This document shows positions 11,217-23,462 of a DNA stretch of 64,000 nucleotides, in pieces; positions within the stretch are counted from its first letter, which is position 1; the number at the start of each line of letters is the position of its first letter. The position numbers and the translations under genes were made by a program. A model generated the notes under the pieces. That model did not search any database. It worked only from the letters and a program-made list of their open reading frames with translations, and was not told the origin of the DNA. The DNA is from Darksidea phi (taxonomy: Eukaryota; Ascomycota; Dothideomycetes; Pleosporales; Lentitheciaceae), in assembly GCA_030770425.1 (NCBI GenBank), contig JASJFT010000082.1:1-64000 (forward strand). Reading direction: 5' to 3'.

Positions 11217-12630
11217 GAGCTAAACAGCTTGGTGTGGTTGGAGAGGAAGAACGGCGAGAGACTCTGTGCAGCGGACCGAATGAAGGCCTAGAGATGCTGC
11301 AGCGTCGTGAGGCGTGGGTATCTTTATAAAATTTACCAAAGACGATTTATTGTTGCGGCACGAGATCAAAATACTACTTCTTGGATCATTCATCGAAAGA
11401 ATTGTCCATTACCTCGCAGCCCTGCTCTGCTCAATGCTCTCTCGTTTCATCTCCCCATGTTTGCATCGCATCATTACTGAAACGGCATCGCAAGATGAAG
11501 GGAAGCGGATTATGGATTACAGGCGGATTGGCCTGCTGACTAAGCACGCGAAGAGTATGCCCTGCTACTGTGTTTCGCTCCACACACGTGAGCATTGCTC
11601 ATCGGATGGCCTTTCACGCCGCTGGCGCCAATTTATCCTGTGGATTGTGCAATCTGCTTTTAGGGGTGATACTTCTTGGAGGTTGTTTCGTCTGACGAGA
11701 TTGGACGTCGTAAGCTGTACCTGACAGCGAGACACCTTCGTTGGCGGGTGGACTCTGCTGTTCGTATGCGCCTTAACACTCAGATAGTGTAGAAGCCCCT
11801 GGGAGATGTTCTTGGAGCCGTGGCGCTTGGGACAGCGTGGCGCGATGTTTCTGCGGAGATCGGCTTGTCATCTGGTGCCACTCGGTCGGTCGAACGTTTT
11901 CCCGTGGGAACAGAAGATGAGATACGTGACGGCGACCGGTACAGTATATAGCACCTCGCGAAATGCAACCCGGGAAGGCATGAAAGCTGCAGGGGTTGCG
12001 AAAAAGGTTTCTTGGGAATGGCCATCTTTTTTGCCCTTCAGGTACCGGACACCGCCGCCGCTAATGGGAGGCTAGCAGGTTCTGCGATCTGCCAAGCGAA
12101 CCGTCCGGATACCGCCCTTCTCCCATCGAGCCGGATTCCGGCACTATTATGTCCATCTGGATATCTGCTTGGACAACTCATTTCTTGGACCGTAAGCACT
12201 ATCTCGATGGCTGCAAAAAGTGTGCGCCGCTAAGCTATAGGAAGGGACCAGAGAGGTTCCGTCCCTGTCTCCCTCTGCAACCCTGCGCAAGAATAGATTC
12301 TAGTCCACATCGCTAGCCACAATTGGCCCTCCTTCCATGCGAGCCAGCAAATCAACAGCCGTCCATCCGCATCGTCTCCGAAGTCTTCGGATGCCCATGC
12401 ACTCAAAAACGCTTAGCAATATGAACATCCCAGCTGGCGTTGCACGGGGCGATCCAAGAGCAATGGCAAGGCTAGCTCCATAGCCCTAGCTTAGAGCTTC
12501 TAGCTTCTAGGCGGCTTTGAGCAAATTCTCGTCGTTGCTACTTAAAGAGCTATGGCGGGATGGCATGCCGGGGGTAGCGTAGTTGCTCGCTCTTTCGCTC
12601 GACTCCTAACCGCCCCGACAAGCGTGAGTT
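11217..12630. other. Intergenic, no gene seen
   Basis: About 1.4 kb of non-repetitive DNA. The frames at 11314-11724 and 11806-12075 have no family resemblance and no plausible signal or domain. The region upstream of 12631 probably holds the promoter of the cell-surface gene. Confidence 0.4.
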
Positions 12631-15558
12631 ATGTTGGTATTGCGCGTGACTGTTGCGCTTGCGCTTGCTTGTATGAGCGCTGCGCAGAGCCGTTTGAGTA
12701 TGTTAGCGCTATGGAATGGGTTGAGGTGGTTTGCTGATGGTTGTAGATTTTACGAATTCTACGACGACGACAAGTTCGAGCACGACCACACCGCTCGCTC
12801 TTAATACAACCTCGATCCCTCTTAATACCACCACTTCGCTAGGACTCGATAAAGGCGTCTCGACAGCTCTCAATGCAAATACTTCGCTCGCTTCCAGTAC
12901 AACTAGATGGTTAGGTCTGAATGAATCCACCTCGGCAGCTCTCGATACAACCACGTCGCTCGCTCCCAATGCTACACTTTTGGCAAGCTCGAACAGCTCC
13001 GCGCTCAACTCGTCGACTACCGGTTCGTCTTCCAGTCCTTTGCAGCTTGCTTTGCGCACATACGGACGGGAACTCTGACTTCTGAACAGTGGCAAGAAAC
13101 AATACCGGAGCATGGTGCAACTCGCAGAAGCAGGCGTGGTCCTTAGCGTCCAGTTCATACAGTAGAGCTAATCCTATTCCTACCGTGGGAACGAATACGC
13201 GCAATTATACGTCCACAATATGGCAATCGACCAAGTACAACTGCACGCGCATGTGCGACACCATCTGTTATGCCGGTCCAACTACCGTTAGTAGTTCTAC
13301 CACAAAGATCTATGAGGAGTACCCAGTAACATGGACTTCTTGGTCGAACTATCCAACACCCAAGCCGAATTGTAGCATTGGCTTCAACGATTGTCTCGAC
13401 CTTAAAACAAGCTATAGCTCGGAATTTGACTCGTACTGGGATCTGCCTGCATCATCAAGGTCACTGACCACGATGCCTAGACAACCGGATTGTTCGGCTT
13501 GTGTATCCACGGGCTGCACATTTGCGCACGCTGGCATGAGTCTGTACTTCTGGCCCGTGACGACCTCAGTCAGTCGTGATTATTGCGCATGGGAGCCGTC
13601 TGAAGGGTTTGCTACGACGAATCTTCCGAATCCTAACACAAGTAGGTAAACCACTATGTTTTGAACTTCCAACTGACGTCGTTAGCGTACACTGAGACTA
13701 CCACGGGCCCGTATGCTGTGGTCGACGGCATCACTATGTACCAGGGGAACGTCTACCTCTCGTTGATGGAGCCTCACGTAACCGACAACTGCGGCCACCA
13801 AGTCACACGAAAAAGCCCGGGACACAACGTCCTCACGATAGCTTCCTCAGATCTCTACAGTGTGCGGAAGTATCCACATAACGTGATTCCGTGGTCGGTG
13901 AACTACGATGACTTCAACGAGCCCACGCCATGGAGGTAAGCCAAGCTTCGTCTCGTCTTTGCTTTGTAGAGTAGAGCTCACTAGTCACCAGTGCGTACTT
14001 TGGCGATCGTTACTGCGCAAACAACCGACCACTCTGCTCTATCATCTTCCCAGGTGCATACCATCCCGTCATGGTGATGCCGCCTCAGATTCGCTATCTC
14101 GATTCAAACTGGGAGACATGCGAATATGACAAGTATGGCATCTTCGATCCGCCCGTCGCCCTGAAAAGCGTCGGGAACCCTTTCTCGACTGCGAGCCCAA
14201 GCGCGGACCCAACCACTGTAGATCCGGCCCCGGTCGTGACGCCTACACCACAGCCAGGCCAGTCTGGCAATGATGGCATCCCGGCTCCGACTCCGCCACC
14301 TTCGAATCCGCCCAATGACCCTCAGGACCCCCCTGTAAATAACAATCCTGACCCTAATCCTAATCCGAACAACTCGCCAAACCCGCCAAACCCACCAAGC
14401 AACAATAATCCAAACCCTAGTCCGAACAATCCGAACAGTCCGCAAAACCCACCAAGCAACGGTAATCCTAATCTTGATCCAAACAACCCACAGAATCCGC
14501 CTACCAACAATAGCCCTAATAATCCGCCGAGCAACAACAACCCCAATAATCCGCCTAACAACAATCCCAATAATCCAGCTCCAGGGCAAAACCCAGCGCC
14601 GAACCCGAATCCAAACCCAACAAGTGTGGCAAATAACGGCCCAGGTAATCCATCGCCGCCTGTCATCACAGTCGGACCGAGCATCATTCCTGTGGATCCT
14701 ACGGGCGGTCTCGTCATCGATCCAGGTACTACGTTGAGCAGCGGTGGCGCACCGGTGGTTATTTCATCGACAACGTTCAGCATCGGAGATGGCGGTCTCA
14801 CAATCATATCGCCTACCACGAGCACCCAAATCCCCTTCAGCAACGGCCCGGTCACCGTCCCACTCGGCCCTGGAAACGCGCCACTCACGCTCGACCCAGC
14901 AGGAACCGTAGTAGTAGGAGGTACAACTTTACAACCCGGCGGCCCAGCAGTGACCGTAGATGGCTCAACACTCAGCATAGGCCCGTCAGGTATCGTCGTC
15001 ATCGGACCCTCTGGCACCACATCTACAATCCCCATTCCCGCCGGTGATCCCTCGTCCCCTCAAGTCCTCACAATCGGCTCGTCGACTTTCACCGTCCAAG
15101 CTGGCGACATCACACTCGCCCCCGGAACAACATTACACTTCGGCGACCCCGCCGTCACGCTATCAGGCACTACATACTCCATCGGCGCCTCCGGCCTCGT
15201 CGTCATCAACCCAGCAGGAACATCCACGATCCCCATCTCGATGGCGACTCAAGTTGTCACTTTCGGCTCGCAAACATACACACTCTACGACGGCGAGCTC
15301 GTCCTGGGTCCCGGGACTACGATTGGTCTGGGTGATCCGCCGGTCACGGTTGACGGGACGACGTATAGCGTTGGGCCTTCGGGACTTGTCGTACTGAGCA
15401 GTGGCGGGGGGACGACAGTGCCTGTGACGGGCACGGGGACGAGTAGCGGGAGTGGTAGTGGGCCGACGGAGGCGGTCGAAGGGAAGGCCGCGGGTGTGAG
15501 GTGGGAGTGGACGGGAATGTTGGGTGTGGTGGTTGGAGCGGTGGGGTGGGTAATATGA
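12631..15558 (+). CDS. Large GPI-type cell-surface protein with Pro/Asn linker and tandem beta-rich modules
   Basis: Five exons: 12631-12697, 12747-13022, 13090-13641, 13686-13935 and 13992-15558. All join in frame at GT-AG introns. Exon 1 encodes a signal peptide (MLVLRVTVALALACMSAAQS). Exon 2 is a Ser/Thr/Asn-rich stalk with repeated ALNTTS-like units, expected to be heavily O-glycosylated. Exons 3-5 encode a cysteine-containing ectodomain (for example YNCTRMCDTICYAG and CSACVSTGCTFAH). Then comes a Pro/Asn-rich linker and about five related modules (pattern GTT-SIG-SG-VVI). The C-terminus is a hydrophobic tail (MLGVVVGAVGWVI) after a small-residue region, as in GPI anchoring. The likely location is cell wall or plasma membrane. 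Function could be adhesion or wall structure; no known family name is claimed. Confidence 0.7.
14290..15420 (+). repeat. Coding repeats: Pro/Asn linker and tandem modules
   Basis: 14290-14640 encodes a degenerate repeat of units such as NNPNNPP and PNPNPNP. From about 14690 to 15420 about five modules of roughly 45-50 residues share the order: start of strand, GTT, then G-PAVTV-G-T, then SIG-SGLVVI. The regular spacing suggests a beta-solenoid or stacked beta-hairpin fold (inference). Confidence 0.65.
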
Positions 15559-16029
15559 TGGTGTAATGATGATGGATATAATGCATGGCGTGGCGTTTAT
15601 GATGATCTTCGCATTTTGAACGAATCAACGAGTAAGCGGGTGCACTTATAGAGATGATATTTTATACCCTTTACCGCGCTTTCATGGTAGCAATCTTTTG
15701 TACGCGGTTCTACCTGGCGTTACATATAGTTACAATAGTTATCTAGAGCCTTGACTCAATCCCTATACCTTGACACGGTAGCGTTGTACAACACCCCACC
15801 CATATCAAAACATGCGACTCACTATACGCTATCCAAATCAATCTTCCCCAGCAAAAAACTGTAATCGGGGTGTACACGTGTAAAAACGTATCTACATTTA
15901 CAGCCCCGAAGTCCGTACCAATCGACTCAAATAGTACAATCGTTCAGGGCGCGTAGAGAGCCAAGGCAGCCTAGAGTCGTAAGGTTACGAATATCAAAGG
16001 CCTTCGGCCGAGCTAGAAGGCAAATTAAT
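15559..16029. other. Intergenic, no gene seen
   Basis: About 470 bases after the cell-surface gene, without recognisable features. Confidence 0.45.
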
Positions 16030-16420
16030 TATTTGGTTGTTGCGGGCGGAGTTGGTTTGGAGCGAATTCGACAGGATGTGATAGCGCGGGATGGATGGAT
16101 GGATGGATTTCCTCGCTTTCAGGGCTTTTGTCATCATCATCGATGTCGGCATTCAAGGCGCAATCCCGGTCTCTCATTTCTGTTTTGTTGTTATTGTTGT
16201 TGTTGTCCGCGGTTGAGCCGTCGTGGATCGTGTCGGGCAGTACAAAAGGCGGTCGCGGGAACTCGGTAGCCTCATGCCAAACTGCAAAATCGGCACATTG
16301 ATGATGCTTGAGGATGATAACGGTTTCGGCGTTTGGGTTGATGATTATTTCTGTTTTGTTTGATGGGGTCGTCGTGATGGGGCGTTTTGCTGCGCTTGAT
16401 TGAGGCCGTTAGACGGATCC
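16030..16420 (-). pseudogene. N-terminal remnant of a fourth BTB-family gene
   Basis: On the minus strand a frame reads EIIINPNAETVIILKHHQ, then ADFAVWHEATEF. This matches the shared N-terminal block of the three BTB-family genes at 1889-7366 (pattern IDP-DT-IVL, then F-VW). It is followed by a poly-Asn run and acidic, Ser-rich sequence, and then stops. No ATG precedes the block in frame, and the BTB core is absent. It is therefore a truncated copy or the debris of one, about 9 kb from the main array. Confidence 0.5.
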
Positions 16421-16673
16421 AACAGGTATCTAAGCTTGCACGGAGCGAAGATGTTCTTTCCTGTACGCCATCTGAAGACTCGTGCATATCCAAATACCCG
16501 CCAAGCACGGCGGTAGTGCAACCTCGCGTGGTAGCAAAGGGGTGTCGCATTATCTAAATTCGTTCCTGTTGGCTGCGCAGTACGTACGGGTTAAGGTCTC
16601 GCTTGACGGTATGGAGACGATTCAAGCATGGTCCGTGTAGAGTACTAGCAAAAAAGGATGCCTCAAAGATCTA

Positions 16674-18352
16674 CTAATTTCGGTCTACCCTCAAGAGCAC
16701 GTCTTTCTTCTTCCGCCATGGTTGACGCTTCTTCACTTTAGAGCTTGTCTGTCTAGACTGCTTTCCTAAAGGTACAACCAACGGTCCAAATGAAGTCGAG
16801 TCGATAGAGCGTATGAAGTCCTGCCTGTAGCTGATCACAGCGGCCTTAACCACAACCCCAGGAACACTGTTTACGAAACTCTGAATGGAACTAAAGAATG
16901 CCAGCCAGGACGCCGCTTCATCGCCCGGACGGTACTCCAGGGCCTCCATGTCGATCACTAGGTAGACTTCGGACATACCTGTGAGACTATCCCTTAAAAT
17001 TCCTAACCAGTCATCCTCGGTCCTTGCGCTCGAGACCCGCGGCGCGTTGAAGTTCTCAGAAATGTGGCCGATGACGCGGCCGTTGTTCAGCTGGACGGCC
17101 TGGTACACTAGCTGCTTGAGTAGAAGTGTGTGCACACTGTCCACTGGTGTCTCGTTACGCGGACCCTTCAATACCCATAAGACCGACTTGTTCGCTAACT
17201 GGAGGAGGTCAACCATTTCTGTGGCGAGGTCCTTGGCCTGGAAGCGAGTGGGCCCGGAACCCCCAATGACTACCAAGGACGAGTGTAAGGCGCTTGACCA
17301 GTGTCCAAGTTTTGGAAATAGAACTTCCTTGTTATATCCAGGCCTGCGTAATCTGTTACGACGTATCGACTGGCAAAACTGAAGTGTTTCCATCGGACTT
17401 GAAAGGGTTGTGTCCCCTGTCGTCTTGACGATCAGGTCAGTTTGGATTTGATTTTGCCCTCGGTCAAGACCGGAAAACCGAGCAAGGTAAACAAGATGGT
17501 TTGCTGCCAAATAAATCAGCACGAAGCGAGCAATGGATGAATACTTACTCACCGCTCACGCTTTGCTGAAAGTGTACAAGGAGGTCATGTATTTTGTTGA
17601 TTTTCTCTTGCGCCAAGGTGTTCGCCATATTGTCAATCCGCCGTGCACCCTCGTCAATTTTGTCCCTTATATCCTTGAAGTGCAGCTTATATGGCGCGAC
17701 AAAGGATTTCCAGGCGCGTTTGAAAGAGCTTTGCTCGTACCATTGTAGGCTCCTGTCTAGAAATGTAAGAATATCCGCGTACAACTGTTCCACAGCTTTC
17801 CTTATCCACTCCGTGTTAAATATGTCCAGCTGGATTTTAACGCGAGGTAGCGCATCACCGATATATGTAAGTGCTTTTGCAAGCTCCGAGGTCGTCTCTT
17901 CGTGGTTGAGCACAAGCTAGATGCAGGTCTGTTCAGCCTTGTCTGGTGCCCCGCGCCATCCTAAGCTAGGGCGAACTCACCACGAACAGGAACTTCATCG
18001 TACCCCAGGCCAAAGACACATACTCTGGATGATGCTGCGAGAGAACGTCGAGGATTTGGCCGTAGTACGTCACCCGCGACGACACAGCCGCAAGACGCTC
18101 TCGCACTTTTGAACCCTTTCTCTGCACCTCATACTTCGCTTTTGCTACAGCGATAATCTCTAGCACGTCCTCTACCGCGTATGCATCCTGAAACTGAGCC
18201 ATATTCGCCGTACCACTTGCCGTAACCAGCTCGATCGCTTTCTCAAATACTTTACGCGGGGTAAACAATGCTCTGCCAAATCCATATCAGCCTTGGGTCA
18301 CAACCTTGCTAGGTGTAGGAAATGCTCACGGTCTGTTATGTATAACACTCAT
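16674..18352 (-). CDS. DUF7708-type protein, NLR-like N-terminal architecture
   Basis: Four exons: 18352-18330, 18272-17981, 17916-17553 and 17458-16674. All four join in frame with GT-AG introns. The first exon is only 23 bases (MSVIHNRP). The N-terminal half carries the fungal DUF7708 signature: HHPEYVSLAWGTMKFLFV, then LNHEETTSELAKALTYIGDALPRV in phase with TEWIRKAVEQLYADILTFLDR. DUF7708 commonly sits at the N-terminus of large fungal STAND/NLR proteins, often before a NACHT domain. Here the C-terminal half has LVVIGGSGPTRFQAKD and YLVIDMEALEY, which recall a degenerate P-loop and a Walker B, but no GKT. The protein ends in a basic tail (KVKKRQPWRKKKDVLLRV). It is about 490 residues, shorter than typical NLRs. 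Divergent from the AAA gene at 18638. Confidence 0.7.
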
Positions 18353-18637
18353 TTTGGTTCGACTGTACTTATCACTCTGACTGTCGTAATCTTGTTGCTC
18401 CGGGTGCTGGGAAGTTGTACGCTCTTCGTCGGTCGTAGCTAATGCAGTCTTGGTCGCAGCCTTGCGCTAGCAGCGAACCGTGTCAGCCTGGGCACGATGC
18501 GGTTCCTCTATAGCTTGGCACCTGTGCGGGGCACATACATGAAAGCTGATTTCTCCACTTCAAACTTACCTAGGGTAGTGTAGCCTCTCTTGTGCCCATT
18601 ATTCTCCATCCCGAGTTACAGCTTCCTTTAACGATTT
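18353..18637. promoter_or_regulatory. Short shared promoter of a divergent pair
   Basis: Only about 285-410 bases separate the DUF7708 start at 18352 (minus) from the AAA ATPase coding region (plus). This is compact enough for shared control. No specific operator was identified. The 5' end of the AAA gene may extend into it through an additional exon. Confidence 0.4.
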
Positions 18638-21600
18638 GTGTTCTCTCCAGCTAACATTCGGATAATTTATATCTCATCAATTTGCACGAGGTACGACCCC
18701 GCCGCCTTACAAGGCTGTCTAGAATTTTCTCAGGCCATCTTCGCTTCAGTCTACGCAAAGATAATGGACCACACAATCTCGAAAGACTACACCCAGGGAA
18801 GGGAGGAGGTAGAAAAGAGGATTCTGCAGGCCGGTTTTCGTCAGGATATGCGCGGCTACTTGTTCGGGGACTCTGAGCACCCAGACGTGCCGGAAAACGG
18901 TAAAGCTGCGCTCTCGGCCGGACACGTAATATATGCTTCGTCCCTGCGTAAGTTTTCTTCACCTGTTTTCAAAGGATTCCCACTAATCTCGCGCAGTTCA
19001 GCAAAAAGCCGCGCAACAAGCAGCCGCGCAACAAGCCGCGCAACAAGAAGCCGCGCAACAAGAAGCCGCGCAACTACAAGCCGCGCAACTACAAGCCGCG
19101 CAACCACCCAGGCCACCAACACCCTCGCAAGCGCAAGGGCAACGACTACAACCAGAGAAGCTCGAAAAATTTAAGCTCGCCCCAAAGGATTGGCAGAAAA
19201 GGCGTGAAGAGGAACTCTTAGTTGCCCGGGCAGCAGAGAGGGCTGAAGCCTACTTCAAATCAGTGCCGAAGTTAGCGAAAGTAACGCACACGAAGGCGCT
19301 AGCCGAAAGTGAGGCGGCCGCTGAAAGGCTAGAGCAGGGAAATGGAATCTTCGAACGAGAGGTCGCCAGACTGAAGCGTGTAGATGCATTGAAGGCCGAT
19401 ATTATTGCTAGCGACGCCACTCAAAGCTCGTTTGAGGAAGCTGGATGTAACTCCACAATTATTACCAAGAATTTCACAGCCAATCTCCACAATAATCATG
19501 GTAAAAACCCCGTTACAATCTGTTTAGGACATTTATTAGGGGTTCAGGCTAAGAAGTTTTAGAAACAACGCCTAGTTGTGCTGATGTTATTGATGAGAAA
19601 ACCTATAGAATCAGAGATCCGAAACAGTTAAGCCTGGAGCAAGTGGGTGTAAGAACACAGCGTGTTGAGTTTGACGGGCAACTACAAGCCACCGGTACTC
19701 AGAATCCTGACGAGTTGGTTTGTGTTACAATTATTGCGATGCGTAATGACAGATTCTAACCAGTGACAACAGAACTTATTTTCGCCTTGCAGAAAACGAC
19801 GGCGTGATGTGGACATATCTCTTGAAGCTGATCCCTCACATACCAAGCTTCCGCGAACTGATAAGGCGTCCAGTAAACTTCTAATATCAGGCCTTAAGGA
19901 TAAGCCAGAGGATGAAAATTGTAACCACTATAGTCCAATCCTCAAAAGTACCGGGGAAATGGATCACAGTTTCACAACTCCGAAAAATTGGCAAGCTCTC
20001 GCTCCAACGGCTATCGAATCGCATGTCGCTATAGCCTCAGACGACATCGATACCCGTGATGAAATTCCATGGAGACTAGATCGACACCTTTCAACACAGT
20101 TTGGACAGAACAACTCTCAGGCGCGCCCATTTTCTGACCACTCGTGGACGCAAAGTGCACAATCGCCTTTGCAAATGCCATTAGCATGCCAAGAATGCGC
20201 ACCGACTTACGCCGTCCTCCAGGAAGAAATTAAGCGAAAGAACATCGCTATAGAAGACCTACGAAGGACGAATAGCCATCTCAGAAATTGCCTAGATGAA
20301 AAACCACAAAGGCATTTGCCTTCTCGTTGGCTTACTATCCATAAAGTGCAGCATCGGTTCTTCGAACGGCTGTACGAAGACACCCCGCAATGGACCTGGA
20401 TCGGGGAACAACCTCGTCTTGAAGGCTTGCGTCCTATTGGGAAGCTCACAGCATTCCTACAAAAGCACACAGGAACAGATGTTGCATTCCTCGTATTTCA
20501 CGTGTACAATTTCTCCGAGCACGCAGAGAACGACACTTCAGACCATCAAGATAGGGAGGTCCTCGGAATTTCTCATAAGATCCTATCAACCAGTACACAG
20601 ATCCAATTCCTCAGTTCAGTTCTTGCAACAGCGTTTGATACTCTTCTCCAACAAAATACAATCCTGAAGAGTAACGTCAAAATTGAGGAGAGTCTGGACC
20701 TTTATGACGATGTGGACTCGGATGCTAGTGAGGAATCTGGCAATGGCATGGTCACAAACATGGACAGCGTCTTCTACCATTTTCGTTCACTAATAGAGGA
20801 AGCTCGCGTCCGTTCCGAGGAAGGGGAACGCCAAGTTCTTGATCTTCTCATCAAAGCTCTAGAACAAGAGTTTAGTGAGAGGCATCAAGAAGTTAGGGAA
20901 TTGTTTGCCAAGGGTTATGTTACATCAACCACCATCAAATACCTATTCAAGAGAGAAGAAGCTGTCGTTTTCAGCGAGGGGGCGCGGCTGTACGGCGCCA
21001 AGCTGAAATCGATTGTTAATGAACTGAAATATCAGTCGCCGATATTGACCGAATCTTGGGCCTTTGATGGGAAGTTTTATAGAAAGGAGACACAACAAGC
21101 ACTGGATGCTCCGCAGTCAATGCTTAAGAAACTCCCGACGAAGATTACCTCACTTCCGTGCTATCCTCTCTCGTTTGCAGACGAAGATGTTGAGAAAAGG
21201 CTACAAAAAAGAGGGCGATTATTCTGGGAATGTCGCCGATCTGCCTACGTCGCTTACAACGGACGCAGTACGGAGCACGATGCTGATTATGTAAGACTTA
21301 TTCTCAGCACACTCCGTGTCTCTAGATACTAAGCTATCACATTACAGGCAGATAGAAGGTTCTTGATAGACGTGCGTACATACCACACGATGCACGGCAA
21401 CAAAGGCGTACCGGAGCTTCCAAGAGAAGAGCTTGAAGACCAAGTTATGGTCGAGGAGGAGCCTCCTGACTACCTCATTTACATGGTACCCGAGCATATC
21501 TTCGGCTTTGACATGCAAGAGAAGAATTGGGGTAAGATTTACGTCCAGTTCAAGATTTAAGCAACATTGCTAACGAAGTTGAAGTGAACCTGGAAGTTGA

Positions 21601-22426
21601 CAAGATCTCCGAAATTCAATGGAACAAAGAGGCCTTCAAAACCCTCGCCATCCAAGAGGAAAGCAAGGAGTTGGTAGACGCCCTTATCAACAACAAAATT
21701 AAAGTGGACAAGGCTACAGATAGAATCAAGGGCAAAGGAAACGGGCTGATCCTCCTTCTCCACGGTGGGCCCGGAACCGGCAAGACACTGACAGCGGAGA
21801 GCGTTGCTGAAATAGCCGAGAAGCCCCTTTACCGGGTCACATGCGGAGATATTGGCACAGAACCACAACAAGTTGAAGAATACCTGCAAAAAGTCTTCCA
21901 TCTAGGGCGGATTTGGGAATGCGTTGTTCTACTCGACGAAGCTGACGTGTTCTTGGAACAACGCACGCTCTCTGACTTGACGCGCAACGCGCTTGTCTCT
22001 GTGTTCCTACGAACGCTTGAATACTACGATGGCATCCTTATCCTTACTAGCAACCGCGTTGGCACCTTTGATGAAGCGTTTAAATCACGCATCCAGCTTG
22101 CGCTGCATTACAAGGAGCTGGACACCTCTCAGCGCGAACAAATCTGGACGAACTTCATAGACCGCCTCGGGGACCTTGGCGAAAACTTCAACGCAGAGCA
22201 AATAAGGGGCAGCATCAAGCTTCTCGCCAAATATAAGATGAACGGCCGGCAGATCCGCAACGCCATCACAACGGCCCGACAGCTAGCGCTTTTCCGAAAA
22301 ACGGCGTTAAGTTTGCAACATCTACAGCACTCGATCAAGGTTTCTAGCCAGTTCGATAAGTACCTCGAGGAGGTACACGATCATATTGGAGACGAGGATA
22401 TGGCGCGTCAGGATGGTGTCCGGTAG
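18638..22426 (+). CDS. Fungal AAA ATPase with DUF7025-type N-terminal region and Gln/Ala coiled coil
   Basis: Exons: about 18638-18947, 18997-19500, 19563-19717, 19773-21290, 21348-21531 and 21579-22426, all joined in frame. The first exon lacks an ATG and follows a CTCCAG acceptor-like site, so an upstream exon is likely; alternatively translation starts at ATG 18763. In order: an N-terminal region; a QQEAA-rich coiled coil (about 18997-19250); a basic cluster (CRKRRRD); a DUF7025-like region (GAKLKSIVNELKYQSPILTE; RGRLFWECRRSAYVAYNGRS); then the AAA module. The module has Walker A GGPGTGKT, Walker B VVLLDEADVF, sensor ILTSNR and a helical lid. This family of fungal ATPases resembles the BCS1/katanin-like AAA fold. 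Its substrate is unknown. The pairing with a DUF7708 gene is notable. Confidence 0.8.
19004..19105 (+). repeat. Coding minisatellite (CAA CAA GAA GCC GCG type)
   Basis: A tandem array of 12-15 base units encodes QQAAA, QQEAA and LQAA repeats in the AAA gene's coiled-coil region. The spacing is always a multiple of three, so the frame is kept. Such arrays readily change copy number. Confidence 0.75.
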
Positions 22427-23462
22427 AACGCTTAGATCAAGGTATGCGCCAATGGGCATGGAATGCATTTTATGCCGCATTTCCTAGCCGAAAACATGTG
22501 TTTGTGAAAAAGCAGTTTAGTTTCAAGGTAGCAGACCATTTCATCTGGAACATTCCATTGTAGACCAATACAGTTTCTGCTGTGTGCATCTACTCCCTAA
22601 TGATCTTGTAAAAGGCTCAAAACCTTTCCATTAAACGCCCGCACGGGAGACGGTTATGTGTGGCTGTTCATATTGGAAGGCCATTTAGCATATTGCGGGG
22701 TACATCTGCATGACTTCATTTGCATGCATGCATATAGATGACTTCCAGCTACGAACTGTTCATTCAAACAAAACCTCAGCCCGTCGAACTAAGTGTGTAT
22801 CCCTACCAATGAATTCCATCTAGCTGTGGTCTTGGGATGTATTTAGTGAACAAATTGAGCGCAGAAAAGCAACAGCATGCTAACTAAAAGGGTGTTTTGT
22901 CCTTGACTCGTCTCAAATAATCGCTAAATCTGGAAACATTTCCCGCGACCAATCGTGAACAACAGGCTCGGTCTTTTTGTGACGAGAAGCGATGAAAACA
23001 GATTGAAGAGTTCAAGAAGTAAACAATTTTACTCCCGAAACACTCTGATATCGAATTAATCACGATCAACGATCTACATGACGTGTCCTGCTTCAGCGGA
23101 GCACAGCCACCGAGACCTGACTCATGCAACGTAAATATTTATTGCGTAGCCTCGTGTTCAAAATGATCTTTGCATATAGCCCTCCTAGGGTTGTGGCGGT
23201 GCCATGCGCCAACTGAGGGTGAGAGGCAGGCCAAGATCTGGAAGTCTTGAGCTCCTTCAACCTCCCTTCTGATTATCACAAGAAAAGCGAATCGAAAGCT
23301 GCCGAGAATTTCAATATTGATTGGTATTAGGCGCAATACTGTCTAGTAGATTGGAGGCTTCAAAAGGAGAGTCCAAGAATTACTTCTCGACAATAGTACA
23401 TGCAGTTGGTTCGAACCTTACATTACTCGTATTCCATTACCAAAACCCTCCATTTTCTTTCC
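22427..23462. other. Intergenic, no gene seen
   Basis: About 1 kb between convergent gene ends (the AAA gene on plus and the cysteine-rich gene on minus). A short GCATGCATGCAT run lies near 22722-22732. No coding or RNA gene was recognised. Confidence 0.45.

Noticed and set aside
14322..15035. Long minus-strand ORF of 237 codons
   Set aside because: It is the shadow of the low-complexity Pro/Asn and module repeats of the plus-strand cell-surface gene, which has signal peptide, introns and GPI-type tail in its own frame.
19004..19105. CRISPR-like repeat array
   Set aside because: Units are 12-15 bases with no spacers and lie inside a coding exon of a eukaryotic gene.
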